From the NCBI GenBank assembly GCA_022453515.1, contig JAJNNY010000029.1:1-64000 (forward strand): a stretch of DNA of 64,000 nt, read 5' to 3'. Both the position numbers and the translations under genes were made by a program. The DNA comes from Astrocystis sublimbata. Its lineage: Eukaryota; Ascomycota; Sordariomycetes; Xylariales; Xylariaceae. How positions within the stretch are numbered: position 1 is the first letter of the stretch; each line of letters begins with the position of its first letter. Shown here piece by piece: positions 34,364 through 45,118 of this stretch. Under the pieces are notes generated by a model that did not search any database, had not been told where the DNA came from, and was given only the letters and a program-made list of their open reading frames with translations.

Positions 34364-35359
34364 ATGGCTTCGCAATTAGCATCTATCCCCGCGGCCGGGG
34401 CTCCTACTAGAAGCGCACGCCCAAACACAATTACCTCATCTGATGCAAATGTGCTAGGAGAGGAAGCCGAAGAGGAAGAGGAAGAGGACGAGGACGAGGA
34501 CGAGGACGAGGAAGAGAAATGGACAGATCTTCAGCTAGCAGCCAGAGACGGTGACATACCTCGGGTTGGGCAGCTACTCTCTGAAGGCGCCGATGCCAAT
34601 GCACCGCCCCGAGGGTATTATGGCAACACGGCGCTCCAAGCAGCTTGTCTATTCGGACATTTAGAACTCGCTCGCACGCTCATCGCTGCCGGTGCGAATG
34701 TTGATGCCCCGGGGGGAAACAATGGCCAGCGGCGAGCTCTGCATCAGGCATGTGCTATTGGCGATACATCACTCGTCGAGCTCTTGCTCAAATCCGGCGC
34801 GGACGTGAATTCCCCTGCCGGCCGTTACCACGGACGCACGGCTCTTCAAGCGGCTGCCGAGGGCGGTCATCTAAAAGTGGTTCGCCAACTGCTCGACGCT
34901 GGTGCTGATGTCAGTTCGCCGCCGGGGGCCACGGCCGGTGTTACGGCGCTGGCCGCAGCCGCCTCAGGGGCGCATCGAGATATAGTAGAGTTATTGTTGG
35001 AGAAGGGGGCAAAGGTGAACGCGAAACCAACAAGGCACAAGGGACTCACTGCTCTACAAGCGGCAGCACTGAACGGTAATCTCGAGATCGTGGACAGGTT
35101 GATCGAAGCAGGAGCAGATGTCAACGCGGGTGGAAGCTCGTTCAAAGGCGGGACCGCACTACATGCCGCTGCCGAGAGGGGACATATTGATATAGTCAAG
35201 CGCCTTCTCGATGCTGGCGCTGATACTGAGGCAACCTCTGGCTGGTCAAAACAGACGCCTCTGCAGAGCGCTACTGTGTGTGGCCAAGATGAGGTTATGG
35301 CAATATTGTTTGAACGTGGTGCCTCCGGATTGACCAAGGGGGGTTCGATACTGTTCTAG
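34364..35359 (+). CDS. Ankyrin repeat protein with acidic N-terminus
   Basis: One intronless frame of 331 residues. Residues ~33-52 form a run of Glu and Asp encoded by near-identical GAG/GAA/GAC codons. From about residue 53 to the end there are eight ankyrin repeats with the usual TALQAA...GH...V..LL..GADV pattern, each about 34-35 residues, ending with ILFERGASGLTKGGSILF. The repeats are more alike than in most ankyrin proteins (TALQAA occurs three or four times), which suggests recent internal duplication. Ankyrin arrays bind partner proteins; no other domain, signal peptide or membrane segment is seen. Such single-domain ankyrin genes are numerous and variable in filamentous fungi, so no specific role can be given. 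Confidence 0.85.
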   Translation: MASQLASIPAAGAPTRSARPNTITSSDANVLGEEAEEEEEEDEDEDEDEEEKWTDLQLAARDGDIPRVGQLLSEGADANAPPRGYYGNTALQAACLFGHLELARTLIAAGANVDAPGGNNGQRRALHQACAIGDTSLVELLLKSGADVNSPAGRYHGRTALQAAAEGGHLKVVRQLLDAGADVSSPPGATAGVTALAAAASGAHRDIVELLLEKGAKVNAKPTRHKGLTALQAAALNGNLEIVDRLIEAGADVNAGGSSFKGGTALHAAAERGHIDIVKRLLDAGADTEATSGWSKQTPLQSATVCGQDEVMAILFERGASGLTKGGSILF

Positions 35360-35834
35360 TCCACCTGCCTCTGACCGCGCTTTTTGTGGACCAAGCACAT
35401 TTGGGGCAGAAGCCACATAGCAGGTTATACTCTCTATCTTCCGAGTTTGCCTGGCTTTGTTAACAATGTCCAGGCAAAAACAGGTCCAGATCACGCCATT
35501 GTACTGTCCCACGCTGGGAACATTAGCCATGCCGATATTCAATATCGATATTCACCATAGAGGAAGGGGTTCACCAACCTCATCAACAACACGTCGTACA
35601 CCTTCCGCTGTGCCGTTTCGTAGATTTTTGTAAGGATATGAGCACTGTATGGTTCATAAAAAGTGATACGAAGTAAGCATAAATGGGTATTGCTTGTTTT
35701 CTTGGCTAGTACTTATTAACGATACTAACACAAACGATCTAAACCCCAGTCAGATGAAGAGAAAAACATGATGAGTATCTATCTAGCCTCGAAGAAAGAA
35801 AAGCAATATATACAGTTGCCAGTCGATGCCCCCT
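35360..35834. other. Convergent intergenic region
   Basis: Likely 3' flanks of the ankyrin gene and the membrane-protein gene. Nothing else seen. Confidence 0.55.
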
Positions 35835-37915
35835 TCAAAATTTGACATTATCGGACCAGAACCTGGCATGCGATTGCTCTATTTCTACAGCCCGCCAAAT
35901 GTAGTTGTAAATTATTGAATGGTCCCCCATACTTGCCATGATGTCCGAATCAGTTATTGTGTCCATGACGTGTTCTGTGATAATTTCGCACTGCCCTCTG
36001 TAATAATCTAATCCGTACAGGCACGGCTCGAAGTGGTCGCGAAACCAATACAGCAAGACTATTGTTCGATATCCAGGGGACGGCCCAATGTCTCTCAAGA
36101 TTGTCGGATACCTCCTAGCGCGCCGCGGCTGTTGCTCTCCAGGAGGCTGGCCGTGGTTATCGAAACCGGGTACGTGATCGTCGTCCTCCCACTGCTGCCC
36201 TGCAGGTGGTGAATCGGGTCGTGGTGGGGGTTCTTCTCGGGGCGGAGGCGGAGGCTGACGTCTTACTAGACCACGAACAAGCGGGTAGTCCCCAGCCCCA
36301 GCCATTAACTTGAAGGCTCCCTGGCAGACAAATGCGAGGACTGCGAACACAAGGACTATAAAAACTTGTGCTTCCCGCGGCAGATCTTTAATCCAGAATG
36401 ATACCGTGGCGGAGAGGAAAATGCAAAGAAAGAAAAACGAGTAGACGCTTCACTCGCTAGAGTTAGTAATCGCCTTCTGAATAAAACGCATTACTCATGA
36501 TAAAGATATTGACAGGTGTCTCGGAAGCACTGACACCAGCTACAGTAATATGTGCCTCCGAGGCTCGCAAAAAAATGAAAGAGGGGGGAAGGGGGGGATA
36601 AACTTACAAAGAAGCGGGAACGGTACCGCGAAGTGTTTCTTCAAGCTTCGCCTCTTGCGGGCTATCAAGGAAAAGTAGTTAGAATCTGCCGTATTGGGGG
36701 GGTTTTGATTCATCAATCAGGTGTCTCAAGCGCATGCAGAATCGTGCAGCATTTAAGAACGGACAAGCGCTGAATCGCGTAATGGAAAACTGAAATATAC
36801 TAACTCGTCTACGTATATAACTTGCGCAGTCATATTGGAATACGCGATCATTGCAAGTGAAGCCAACCCGGTCGTGAAAATTAGAAAGGGGTACCGAACC
36901 CCGATCGGCCAGTGTCCGGTTTTTACGATGCTTAGCATGTAGAGAGAGGCGGTACAGTTCAACATGAATCTAAGAAAGATAAAATGTTAGCATTCGAAAG
37001 CAGGGATTTCACGTAAAGTGCTTCATAACGTGTAACCAGAAGTAAGTCTATGCTTCTTCTTTCAGAGATGTGAACCAAAAGAAAAGCGCTGTCACGTTAA
37101 CTCGTTGGGGAGGGAGGAGCTCGTGAATACTTACTGCCGCCGATACACTGATCTAGGATCCGGCTCTATTGAGTTATGTTCGTCCTCGTCATCGTTCTTC
37201 CTCGGCTTGATCGGTCCTGACAATACCAGAAACATGACGAGCTGCACTAGAGGACTGAGTTAGTTATGAGCGTACTAGGCGTGACTAGTGAGGTAATTTA
37301 TTTTCCCTCCTTTAGAAACAGTTACTAGTAATTAGTGGCGAAGAGCAAGTTGAGATCTTGCAAATTACCGGTTCAAGATCAGCAACGTGGAAAGGGGGTA
37401 TAAAATGACTTACTAATGGCAAACCGCCAAGTTTGCGACCAACCTGCCGTCTCGCTGAAGATAAAACAAACCGCAATAGCAGCAGAACACAGCCAATTTT
37501 TATTATGTCTAGTAAGTACGAGCTCGGGATTAACACGTACCCCTAACACCACGAGACAGATAAGCACTGCGTGTACGGTAAAAGCGCCCAGAATCAAACA
37601 CTTGAACCAGAACCACAAGCGAGATAAGAATAGCTGGACGGCTTGTACTGCGTCAGAGCAGGTCTGTATGATATTTTGCACCCCAAAGTAGGCATCAGCA
37701 ATATAGACAAAGATGACGTAAACCGGAACGGCCACAATGATGATCAAAGGGGCGAAGAAGAACTTGTATATCACTCGAAGTTCCGGTCTGGTAATGCCGA
37801 CCTCTCCTTTTAGAATGAGCCAACACAATCTTTTGACGCCTGTCCAGGGTTCCGTAATCCCAACGCTGAGCGACTCAAAGTCGCTCAATGCGAGTTTGTC
37901 AAATTGATCCTCCAT
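35835..37915 (-). CDS. Multipass membrane protein with proline-rich C-terminal region, unknown
   Basis: Five exons on the minus strand (37414-37915, 37135-37246, 36805-36969, 36608-36661, 35835-36447) give 481 residues; phases 1, 2, 2, 2 all match. The protein starts MEDQFDKLALSDFESLSVGI and has about seven to nine hydrophobic segments (FFFAPLIIIVAVPVYVIFVYI, CLILGAFTVHAVLICLVVLG, AAIAVCFIF, QLVMFLVLSG, YPFLIFTTGLASLAMIAY, VYSFFFLCIFLSATVSFWI, VFIVLVFAVLAFV). Between segments lies the charged PQEAKLEETLRG stretch. After the last one there is a Pro-rich cytosolic-type region (RRQPPPPPREEPPPRP) and a conserved-looking end. The final intron uses an AAG acceptor. I do not recognise the family; a fungus-specific membrane protein is the safest call. 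Confidence 0.6.
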
Positions 37916-38306
37916 GCTGTGAGGGTTGAAGTTTCGTCACTGGTGGTGGGAGAAACGAGGCTTGGTTTGTGGTACCCTACAATATCCTGATGAAGTTATA
38001 GTTGTCCCGAAGAAAAGACTTCTAATGGGGAGCATAGGGTCGATTTTATTTTTCTCTCTATCACAAAGTATAAGTCAAAACAATATAAAATCGAACAATT
38101 GGCTTGTTGCAACTGCAAGAGCCATGCCGAAATCTCCTTGCCGCTATGGTCAATGAGTTAGTTACCATGACAATCGTCATTGTTTAACCCCTGTCGATTC
38201 GCCTGGCCCTGCTCCAAAGACACGCAGAAAGCAATCACAAATAGTTCTCCTTGTTCATGCATAGGACGTGGCTATAATCCCTTTTACGTCGTGTGCGTTG
38301 GTGTCT
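37916..38306. other. Short intergenic region
   Basis: Promoter side of the membrane-protein gene and 3' flank of the lactonase gene. No other feature seen. Confidence 0.5.
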
Positions 38307-39867
38307 TTATCTGATTCGGAACACAGCTCCTCCCAGCTGGACCCTCCATAGTGATGTTCCGCAGCAAATAAAGAGCTCCCCCACTCTACCAAAACACAAG
38401 CTGGAACAAGGTCCTGTGATAGATATCTCGTCAGTAAGAAAAGAGGGAAGACGACTACTGGATGTTTAAATGTCTTATGGGCAGCATACCTGGTAACTGA
38501 ATCAAACCCAACGCGGCGCCCCCGGAACTCCAGACCTCAATACCATCCGCGCACGTAGCGTAGATGTTGCCAGCAGGGTCACAGGTCACAGCCGACGGAA
38601 CGCCTCTGGAGGCAAAGGCAAAGACTCGTTTGTTTGTCAAGAAGGGTAGGGAATCCTCGCGTCGCACAATGTCGAACGCGTAGATAGTTGCTGGGCTAGG
38701 GTGCATGTCGCTATTAGGTTACGAGCTCACGAGGTTGGGGACGTTGGTCTGCATGTTTACTCACCTGGTTGATGCTTCTTGATTGCCTATTCGAGCAGCA
38801 TCTGTGTCTGTGACGTACAACGTGTCTTGGCTGGGGTTCAAGGCGATACCCGTTGGTCGCTTGAGCTCATCTGTCATAGCACTCAACTCGCCAGTGTGTG
38901 GGCGGTACCAGTATACTTGGTTCGGGAGCGTCGGCGACGGACGAATGTGTTGCTCATACCCGGCAGAAGAGTCCGTGAACCACTGCGTCGCTAGAGTCAG
39001 TTATGCTTGTCTAGGTAGGATAATAGGGAAATGCTCAATGTTTCGTTGTGAGTTTTTAGATATAATCGGTGCGAAGATAAGCGGTAGATAACAAGGGGAT
39101 AACGTAGGAATTCGGTGATAACAGACCAGACAATTATCCTTGTCTTCGAAAACATGTTGAATAGAGTTGAAGGCTCTCCCGTGGAAGTTCATCACGAATG
39201 GAGTCGGCCGTTTCCCCGGAGAGAAGTAGAAAAGCCCACCGGTGTTATGAGGCTCGACAGTGCCTTGGGCACAATATAACATGCCTTGCCTGAAGTTAAT
39301 GATTCCAGAAGGGTACGGTAAGTTTGATGGCGGACGGAGTTTCGACCATTCCACACCAGCAATTGTAGACTCCGTGGTCGTTGAATCAACCGAGCCGTGG
39401 GCACGGCGGATTGATATCTTAGAGATCAGTATCACGGGCAATCGAGAGCTGCTGGCGGACTGCAACAAGTTGGAAGTGATGTAGAGCTCGTCTGTGTCTG
39501 GGTTATACCCGCATCCTTTATAGAAGAACGGGTTCCGCGAGGAATCTGCTGATATGAGTAGTGAATAGATGGGAGCTTCGCCTATAACGGAGCTGAACAT
39601 GGAATTAAATATCTTGATATTCACCGAGTCGGGAGCCACTGGGGTATATTCCGCGCTGTCATTTTTGAGTTACCACTGCTGCCATCTGGAGTAGGCATGT
39701 AGTATTTGCCATGAGGAAACAGACCTCTCGGCTCTGGTTTTCGCCTGTTGTGCAAGGTCTACAGGCTGTATCGGGGTTCAGCGCGACTTGTGCTTGAAAG
39801 GGCGATGTGGTCTCACCTCAATTGACGCCCGTTGCACCTTTATGTCTTTTAGAACGACTGAAGCCAT
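38307..39867 (-). CDS. SMP-30/gluconolactonase-like lactonase
   Basis: Six exons on the minus strand (39817-39867, 39674-39758, 39132-39638, 38765-38990, 38490-38710, 38307-38413) give 398 residues. Family features: YNPDTDELYITSNLLQ, FNSIQHVFEDKDN, TQWFTDSSAGYEQ, LPNQVYWY, KRPTGIALNPSQDTLYVTDTDA, VTCDPAGNIYATCADGIEVW and FGRVGELFICCG, the order of blades in fungal lactonohydrolases. Such enzymes hydrolyse sugar or other lactones with a bound divalent metal. No classical signal peptide is seen with this start (MASVVLKDIKVQR), so the protein may be cytosolic. The N-terminal exons are the least certain: the second intron would be only 35 bp, below the usual fungal minimum, and the third uses a GTCTGG donor. 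Confidence 0.72.
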
Positions 39868-40731
39868 TTTATGGAACCGGTCGCTTGTAACGAGGGTGAA
39901 GGACCAAAGTAAAGAAGGATGCTATTGGACTTGTGGTTGAAGTGATCATGGATGTTAATCTGGCCACTACCTACTTAGAAGGTAGGAGGTATCGAAAGCA
40001 TGCGGGGAATGCAGGAGCTACTTGCTTGTATTCACTGCCTTCCTTCCTTGCCTTATATAAAGTTGAGTTGACCATTCTATGAGGCCTCTACGCAAGTATC
40101 CACACGACCTGCTTACAGACACGCCAATGAGTTGCAATGGATGTGAATTGAAAAGTTGACAGGCTGAACACATCGTTTCTATTTGAATCTTGACACTAGC
40201 TTATCCGCTTGATAATATCTACTAGGTACCATTTCGCATCGATTGTGCGCCCTCCCAAATGCAGTCATTACTCTCGCGTCACATTAGAGTATTGGCATGG
40301 AGTGATTCATGAGGCAGGTGCAAAGGCTAAGACTGCAAGAATGGTTGCTACCTAGTAATGTGCTTGCTAGGGCATATGGTGCATAAACCTTTGGCCATAC
40401 GTTCATCACGAGTTCCTGCCCTGATAGCAGGTTAGAGCAGCCATTCTCTGGCAATTTTCAGCACCGGGTTACATCACGTCTTGACGGATGGACTAAGAGG
40501 TCCTGGGTCGGTTTGAAGAGTCCGATCCTCCCTTCATAGATCCAAATAGGAGCCGCTGCAGTGACGACGATGTCGCTTGAGTTGCAAAGCGCGATAACAC
40601 ACAACTGCAATATTTCGGTATGAGGAGCGCCGTCGTTGTCGACATGAATGCTTGATTGTGACCTCTAATTGTACAATTGACCTCTATCCCCAATCAGACC
40701 AATGCTCGCACTCCTACAGCACAGTCGTACT
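39868..40731. other. Intergenic
   Basis: Upstream of the lactonase and downstream of atp19. No gene or notable repeat seen. Confidence 0.5.
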
Positions 40732-41109
40732 CTAGTGCTTCGCCTTCTCGTCTTCGTCGGCCTGCTTCAGGAACTTCCTATTCACGAGTCAGCATCCGGT
40801 TTGTTTGCCTAGGCGCCGGGCCGGGGCTGCGGGTCGCATTCATGCATACTGGATGAAGTCGGCCTCGTCGGGGCTGGAGGCGTTGATGGGAGGAGACTGG
40901 ACGGTTTTCTTGCTGGGGCCGCTGGCAGCGAGGTAAGTGCCACTGAAGAGGGCACCGAGAACGCCCATGGCAAGCTGTGGAAGAAAAAAAAAAAGTATCG
41001 TCAGTTACTTCTTGGCCATAGAGCAATAGCATCAGCTGGTGAGCATAGCGGAGCGACTCACGTAGTGCGAGCCAACCTTGCGGCCGAGAATCGTGTACAT
41101 CTGAACCAT
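40732..41109 (-). CDS. atp19: Mitochondrial ATP synthase subunit k
   Basis: Three small exons on the minus strand (41062-41109, 40850-40974, 40732-40777) give a 72-residue protein. MVQMYTILGRKVGSHYLAMGVLGALF, then PINASSPDEADFIQKFLKQ, matches fungal ATP synthase subunit k (Atp19/Su k), a single-span inner-membrane subunit that helps dimerise F1Fo complexes. The transmembrane segment is about residues 17-33. Introns have donors GTGAGT and GTATGC and acceptors CAG and TAG. The gene is too short and split to show as a long open frame. It is divergent from the MTP18 gene at 42289, another mitochondrial inner-membrane gene. Confidence 0.8.
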
Positions 41110-41474
41110 GGTGGCGGTCTGGTAGAGGACTGGATGCGGAACGGAGGGGTGGATTCGCTCGGGTGAGGGTTGATCGGAGTGGGAGTGGTGATGCCGTAGG
41201 TTGGTAGCAACTCGACTTGTCCGGCTTGTTCGTGTTCGGCTCGTTGGGGTTTGCAGAGGCTTGTCAAATTAGCGCTCATAGCTCCCCGAGGTCAGGCACT
41301 GGGGATTCCGATGTTCCGCATTGGCATATGTGGCTTGTGGTGGTATGCAGCTGCACAAATATAGGCATATCATGCATATGCATCAATCCATTCATGAGGG
41401 CCAGCGGGCTTAACGGCGCAACCTGGAGCCCTGAGATCTCAGGCTATGAGTGGCGGGGTAGTTTTAAGCCCGCC

Positions 41475-41995
41475 TACGGTGGCCCATTGCTGCATCTCTA
41501 AATCTGTGCCATATGCCCCGTAATTTCATGATTCGCACACACCCTCTCACACCCTCTCACACTTATGCGACTAACGTATGCCTACGCAGCTCCTATTTCG
41601 CATGCGCGCTATCTATTTCGAATATAGATTGCCTATTTCGCATACGCGCTTCCTTTTACGCATGCGCGCTTTCTATTTCGTATATATACTATAGGTAGGT
41701 ACATAGGTACATATGCGCGTCGTATGTGGTTTGTGTAGGTGGCTGCCTAACGCGGTAGGCTTGGCACAGGCTTGGCATGCACTGCGGCGTAGGCTGTAGC
41801 GCGGTCTAAAAGGTGGGTCTTCGTGGGCTACGCGGAGCTAGGAACCACCTACGCAAGTAACCCGTTGCCTATAGCGTGGGGTAGGTACGCACCTACATAG
41901 ACCCCCTCGCCTGTATAAACCCGCCCCCTGGGGTAGACTTACTAAAATTATGGGGGATATGGCACAGATTTAGAGATATAGCAATGGGCACCGTA
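41475..41995. mobile_element. MITE-like element with ~50-bp terminal inverted repeats and TA duplication
   Basis: The left end (41477-41526, starting CGGTGGCCCATTGC) and the reverse complement of the right end (41945-41993, starting CGGTGCCCATTGC) agree over about 50 bases with one indel and about four substitutions. Both ends are flanked by TA (41475-41476 and 41994-41995), the target duplication of Tc1/mariner-type elements. The interior of about 420 bp has no transposase frame and carries a 20-bp tandem repeat. It is therefore a non-autonomous element, probably mobilised by a mariner/Fot1-like transposase elsewhere in the genome. It sits between two divergent genes, about 370 bp from the atp19 start and 295 bp from the MTP18 start. 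Confidence 0.75.
41592..41691 (+). repeat. Five-copy 20-bp tandem repeat inside the element
   Basis: Units start at 41592, 41612, 41632, 41652 and 41672, exactly 20 bases apart, with core CTATTTCGCATGCGCGCT. Copies 2 and 5 diverge in their second half. The core contains the palindrome GCATGC. Confidence 0.75.
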
Positions 41996-42288
41996 CCCGC
42001 CCCATGTTAGTGCCAGTACTATAAACTCTTCGGCCTCGGCCGCTTTCTCCTACCTAACATAGTACCGACTGGGACTGGTATTAGTCGAAACGACGTCACC
42101 AAGCGCCCGTTTCGTTCAAGCCTGAGTCGTCGCATGCCTGATTGCAGTCATCTAGCTTTCAAAACTTTCGTGTATACCACCATCAGCCCAGCCACGCGAA
42201 ACATCCGCTCATTCATTTCATGTCTCTCATTTTGAATCATTTTGATTCTCTCTCTCCCAACTAGTACCTGATCACCAAGTTCGGCAGA

Positions 42289-43235
42289 ATGTTTTGGGGC
42301 AAGGGTCCGGACAAGAAGCCCGAGGCCTCGGAAGCGGCGTCCGCTACGACCACCGGCGCAGAACCGCGCAAAGATGCCACAAACTTCGATCCTAGCAAGC
42401 TGCCCGAGCGGCGTCAGCTGCCAAAGGGCTTACAGAACATCATGGAGAAGTCGGACAAGGACGAGACCTTTTACGATGACCTAAAAGAGGGATAGTTCGT
42501 CCTCCCACCCGTCGCCCCGCGGCAAGGGAAAGCGTAGCTAACCCGGCCTTCATCAGTGCCGCAGATTCGACAGAATCGAATGTGCGATACGCAGCGTATG
42601 CGAACCGATTGCGAACGATCATGCTCTCTGCCCACCGCTACGTCGCCTATACCAGCGACATTGGAGAGTCATTTCGACCGGTGGCTCATCCGTGGTTGGT
42701 TCGGAGTGCATACGGTGTATCGTGGGCGTACATCCTGGGCGATGTATCATACGAGGGTTACAAGGCCTACTGGCACAATCAGCGCGTTCTGAATCCTCAG
42801 CTCGAGCTATCCGAGAGAGCACAGAAGGCCACTGGTCTATTGTCGACAGTATCGCCCGATGCCAAACCTGGCGTCGTCGCCCCGATTGACGATTACCGGA
42901 CAGTCATGGTGCAACGAGGCATATTCCAGAGTCTCGCGAGTATGGGTCTACCCGCGTTTACGATCCATAGTGTTGTCCGATACTCTGGACGAGCGCTAAA
43001 GGACGCGAAGAACAAGACTATCAGAGTGTGGGGACCCATTGGCTTGGGGCTCGCCGTCGTGCCACTCCTGCCCACGCTTTTCGATCATCCGGTTGAGACT
43101 GCTGTCGAGTGGGCTTTCCACCAAGGTTTTGCCGCCGTTGGAGGCCACGATGCCGTAGGCGATTCTCCATCGACTGGGCGTGAGGCCGCTCTGATTCAAC
43201 GACCCAAGAAAGACCCTAAAGATAAAGAATTATAA
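42289..43235 (+). CDS. MTP18-like mitochondrial fission process protein
   Basis: Two exons, 42289-42494 and 42557-43235, give 294 residues; the intron has donor GTTCGT, branch GCTAAC and acceptor CAG. Exon 1 encodes MFWGKGPDKKPE and a disordered charged region. Exon 2 encodes NVRYAAYANRLRTIMLSAHRYVAYTSDIGESFRPV and AYGVSWAYILGDVSYEGYKAY, the hallmark of MTP18/MTFP1 proteins, followed by further hydrophobic segments (MVQRGIFQSLASMGLPAFTIH, WGPIGLGLAVVPLLPTLFDHPVE). MTP18 is an inner-membrane protein that influences mitochondrial division. The GTTCGT donor is weak but required to keep phase. The gene is divergent from atp19. Confidence 0.85.
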
Positions 43236-43567
43236 ACGGTACGACGAAAACACATGGGAGGCGCGGCGTTTTTCGGAGTCGGGGTTGTACAGGGGAAATG
43301 AAATGTATTGTACAGTTACACAACTCCATCCCAATGGAAATCTCAATCGATCCGCTGCTCAAGGGTATAATAGATAGAACTATGATCGCAGCGCAATGCG
43401 ATGCTATATGTATCAGGGTATACATAAGCGCCTCAGGTGATGAGTAGAATCACACGGTTATCCGCTTCCCCAAATGCTCGCCATACCCAATCAACGCCAA
43501 TGCAAATGCAAATGCTAATGCTAATGCAAATGTGATCCAAATCCACAACATCACATGCCCATACTCG
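43236..43567. other. Convergent 3' region
   Basis: Contains a short hexamer-like run of AATGCA/AATGCT units at about 43496-43532. No gene seen. Confidence 0.55.
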
Positions 43568-44488
43568 TCACATCTCGATCAGATCAGGAGGTGGCCCGAT
43601 GCCTCGCAGCAAGACGATTGTGTTCCCGCTGACCAGCGCCGACCCGACCTTCTCGTTAAACTCCAGAACCCTTCCGCCCTCCACATGGAATACCCGTAAC
43701 TTGTCCCTCTCATCCGAGGACTGGTTATTCACGTTCTCGACCTGGAGGCTCTTGGCTGCGGCGTCCAGCACCCTGCCCGTGACCCAGTCCTTCGAGTAGA
43801 AGAACTCACCCTTGTAGTTCTTCGCCGTGGTCGTTTCGGCCTCGGCCTCGACGTAGAGATAGACGCGCTTCTCGGGAGGCAGCTTCGCGTCGCCCTTGGC
43901 CGTCTTCTTCAGGTTCGTCACAGCGACCATGCGGGCCGATGCCGAGGTAGGCTTCGCCTTGGGCAGCGCGCGGCTCACCTGAACCTTCTTGGCACTACCC
44001 CAGGCGCGCAGCTTCGCGAGCGCAGACCTAGCCTGCTCGTTGACGGCGGGGCGCGCACCCACGGGGGTCTTGTTCTTGCAGTCGTGCTCCTCGCGCAGCC
44101 GGTGCTTGAGGCAGTAGTCGTGGTTGCAGGTCGCGCAGTGGACGCCGGGCACGAGCGACGTGCCGACCGTGGTCTTGCAGTTGTCGGCGGCGCAGGGCTT
44201 CTCGGTCACGTAGTCGCGCATGCGCCTCCCCTCGCCGGCAGCAGGGCGCGCCAGTTGTGCCTGACGCCGCCGCTCGGCCCAGGCGCCCTTGTTCTCGCAT
44301 TTGTGTGAGTCCTCGGTCCGGTGGTCGAGACAGAAGGTCCGTTTGCAGCTCTGGCAGAAGAAGGGGAGGAAGTCGAGCTGGTTGCAGTACTCGAGCTGGC
44401 AGTGCCTGCCGATATCCGTGAGGTCGGTGTCCTTATCCATCTTCACGTAGCTCGTGTCGGGAGCGTCGGCTGGGGATGGGGAAGACAT
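43568..44488 (-). CDS. cuz1: AN1-type zinc-finger protein, Cuz1/ZFAND1-like
   Basis: A single exon of 306 residues. Two AN1 zinc fingers are clear: the first (about 24-70) has GRHCQLEYCNQLDFLPFFC then CKRTFCLDH and HKC; the second (about 99-140) has CAADNCKTT, HCATCNHDYCLKH and EHDC. The C-terminal half (KLPPEKRVYLYVEAEAETT, GEFFYSKDWVTGRVLD) forms the ubiquitin-like domain of Cuz1/ZFAND1. These proteins link the proteasome and Cdc48/p97 and help clear stress granules and misfolded proteins, especially under arsenite. The conserved ending NTIVLLRGIGPP is present. The gene is GC-rich and intronless, and is divergent from the Rad4 gene. Confidence 0.9.
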   Translation of the reverse strand: MSSPSPADAPDTSYVKMDKDTDLTDIGRHCQLEYCNQLDFLPFFCQSCKRTFCLDHRTEDSHKCENKGAWAERRRQAQLARPAAGEGRRMRDYVTEKPCAADNCKTTVGTSLVPGVHCATCNHDYCLKHRLREEHDCKNKTPVGARPAVNEQARSALAKLRAWGSAKKVQVSRALPKAKPTSASARMVAVTNLKKTAKGDAKLPPEKRVYLYVEAEAETTTAKNYKGEFFYSKDWVTGRVLDAAAKSLQVENVNNQSSDERDKLRVFHVEGGRVLEFNEKVGSALVSGNTIVLLRGIGPPPDLIEM

Positions 44489-45118
44489 CGTGCCTGTATA
44501 GATTATATAGTCGCCTCTTGCGCCGTGGAATGGGCCGGATCATAGACCGGAGTGTGTAAGCAAAGGCAGGCAGCTGGTCGAGTCGTAAGCCACTGGGCAA
44601 CGTCGAGTTGGACAGAGCTGTTGATTATGTAAAAGTAATGCAGAACACCCTCGAAACGCCTGGTCTAGCAACAACCTGCAACAAGAATGGCGGGGCGACA
44701 TCTGTACCGACAGCCCTGTAGCTGCAGCTGCGGCTGAGGGCCGCCCCCTGAACTCCGCTGTACCTTAGCGGGCGAGTGCTACTAGCGGGAGGCAAGCACG
44801 CAAGATTGACTTTCTGACAGGGAGGGTGGGGGCGTTCGGGGGTCAGCCAGGCACCTAACGAATGACGCCAGATCCTCTATGTAGGTACGAACTCAACGTA
44901 CTTACCGTCCCGCTTCAGCCGCAATTCGTTCACTAAGACCGTTTCGGAACAATTTAAGATCAGATCGTCGAAGTCACGGACGCTCGCGTGTCGATGACGC
45001 ATCCATTTCACGTGTAGCACTTTTCAGTGTACACAAGGTTACGCCGTGATGTGCTCGCGACCATTTAGAGAAACGGGCTGCCAAGATCGCGTGGGACAAC
45101 CAAGTCCTTCAATTCACA
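44489..45118. other. Divergent promoter region of the AN1 and Rad4 genes
   Basis: No gene or notable repeat seen. Confidence 0.5.

Larger units (their letters stand above)
41110..42288. other. Divergent promoter region with inserted inverted-repeat element
   Basis: Upstream region of atp19 and of the MTP18 gene. Nearly half of it (41477-41993) is a MITE-like element described separately; the rest shows no gene. Confidence 0.55.
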
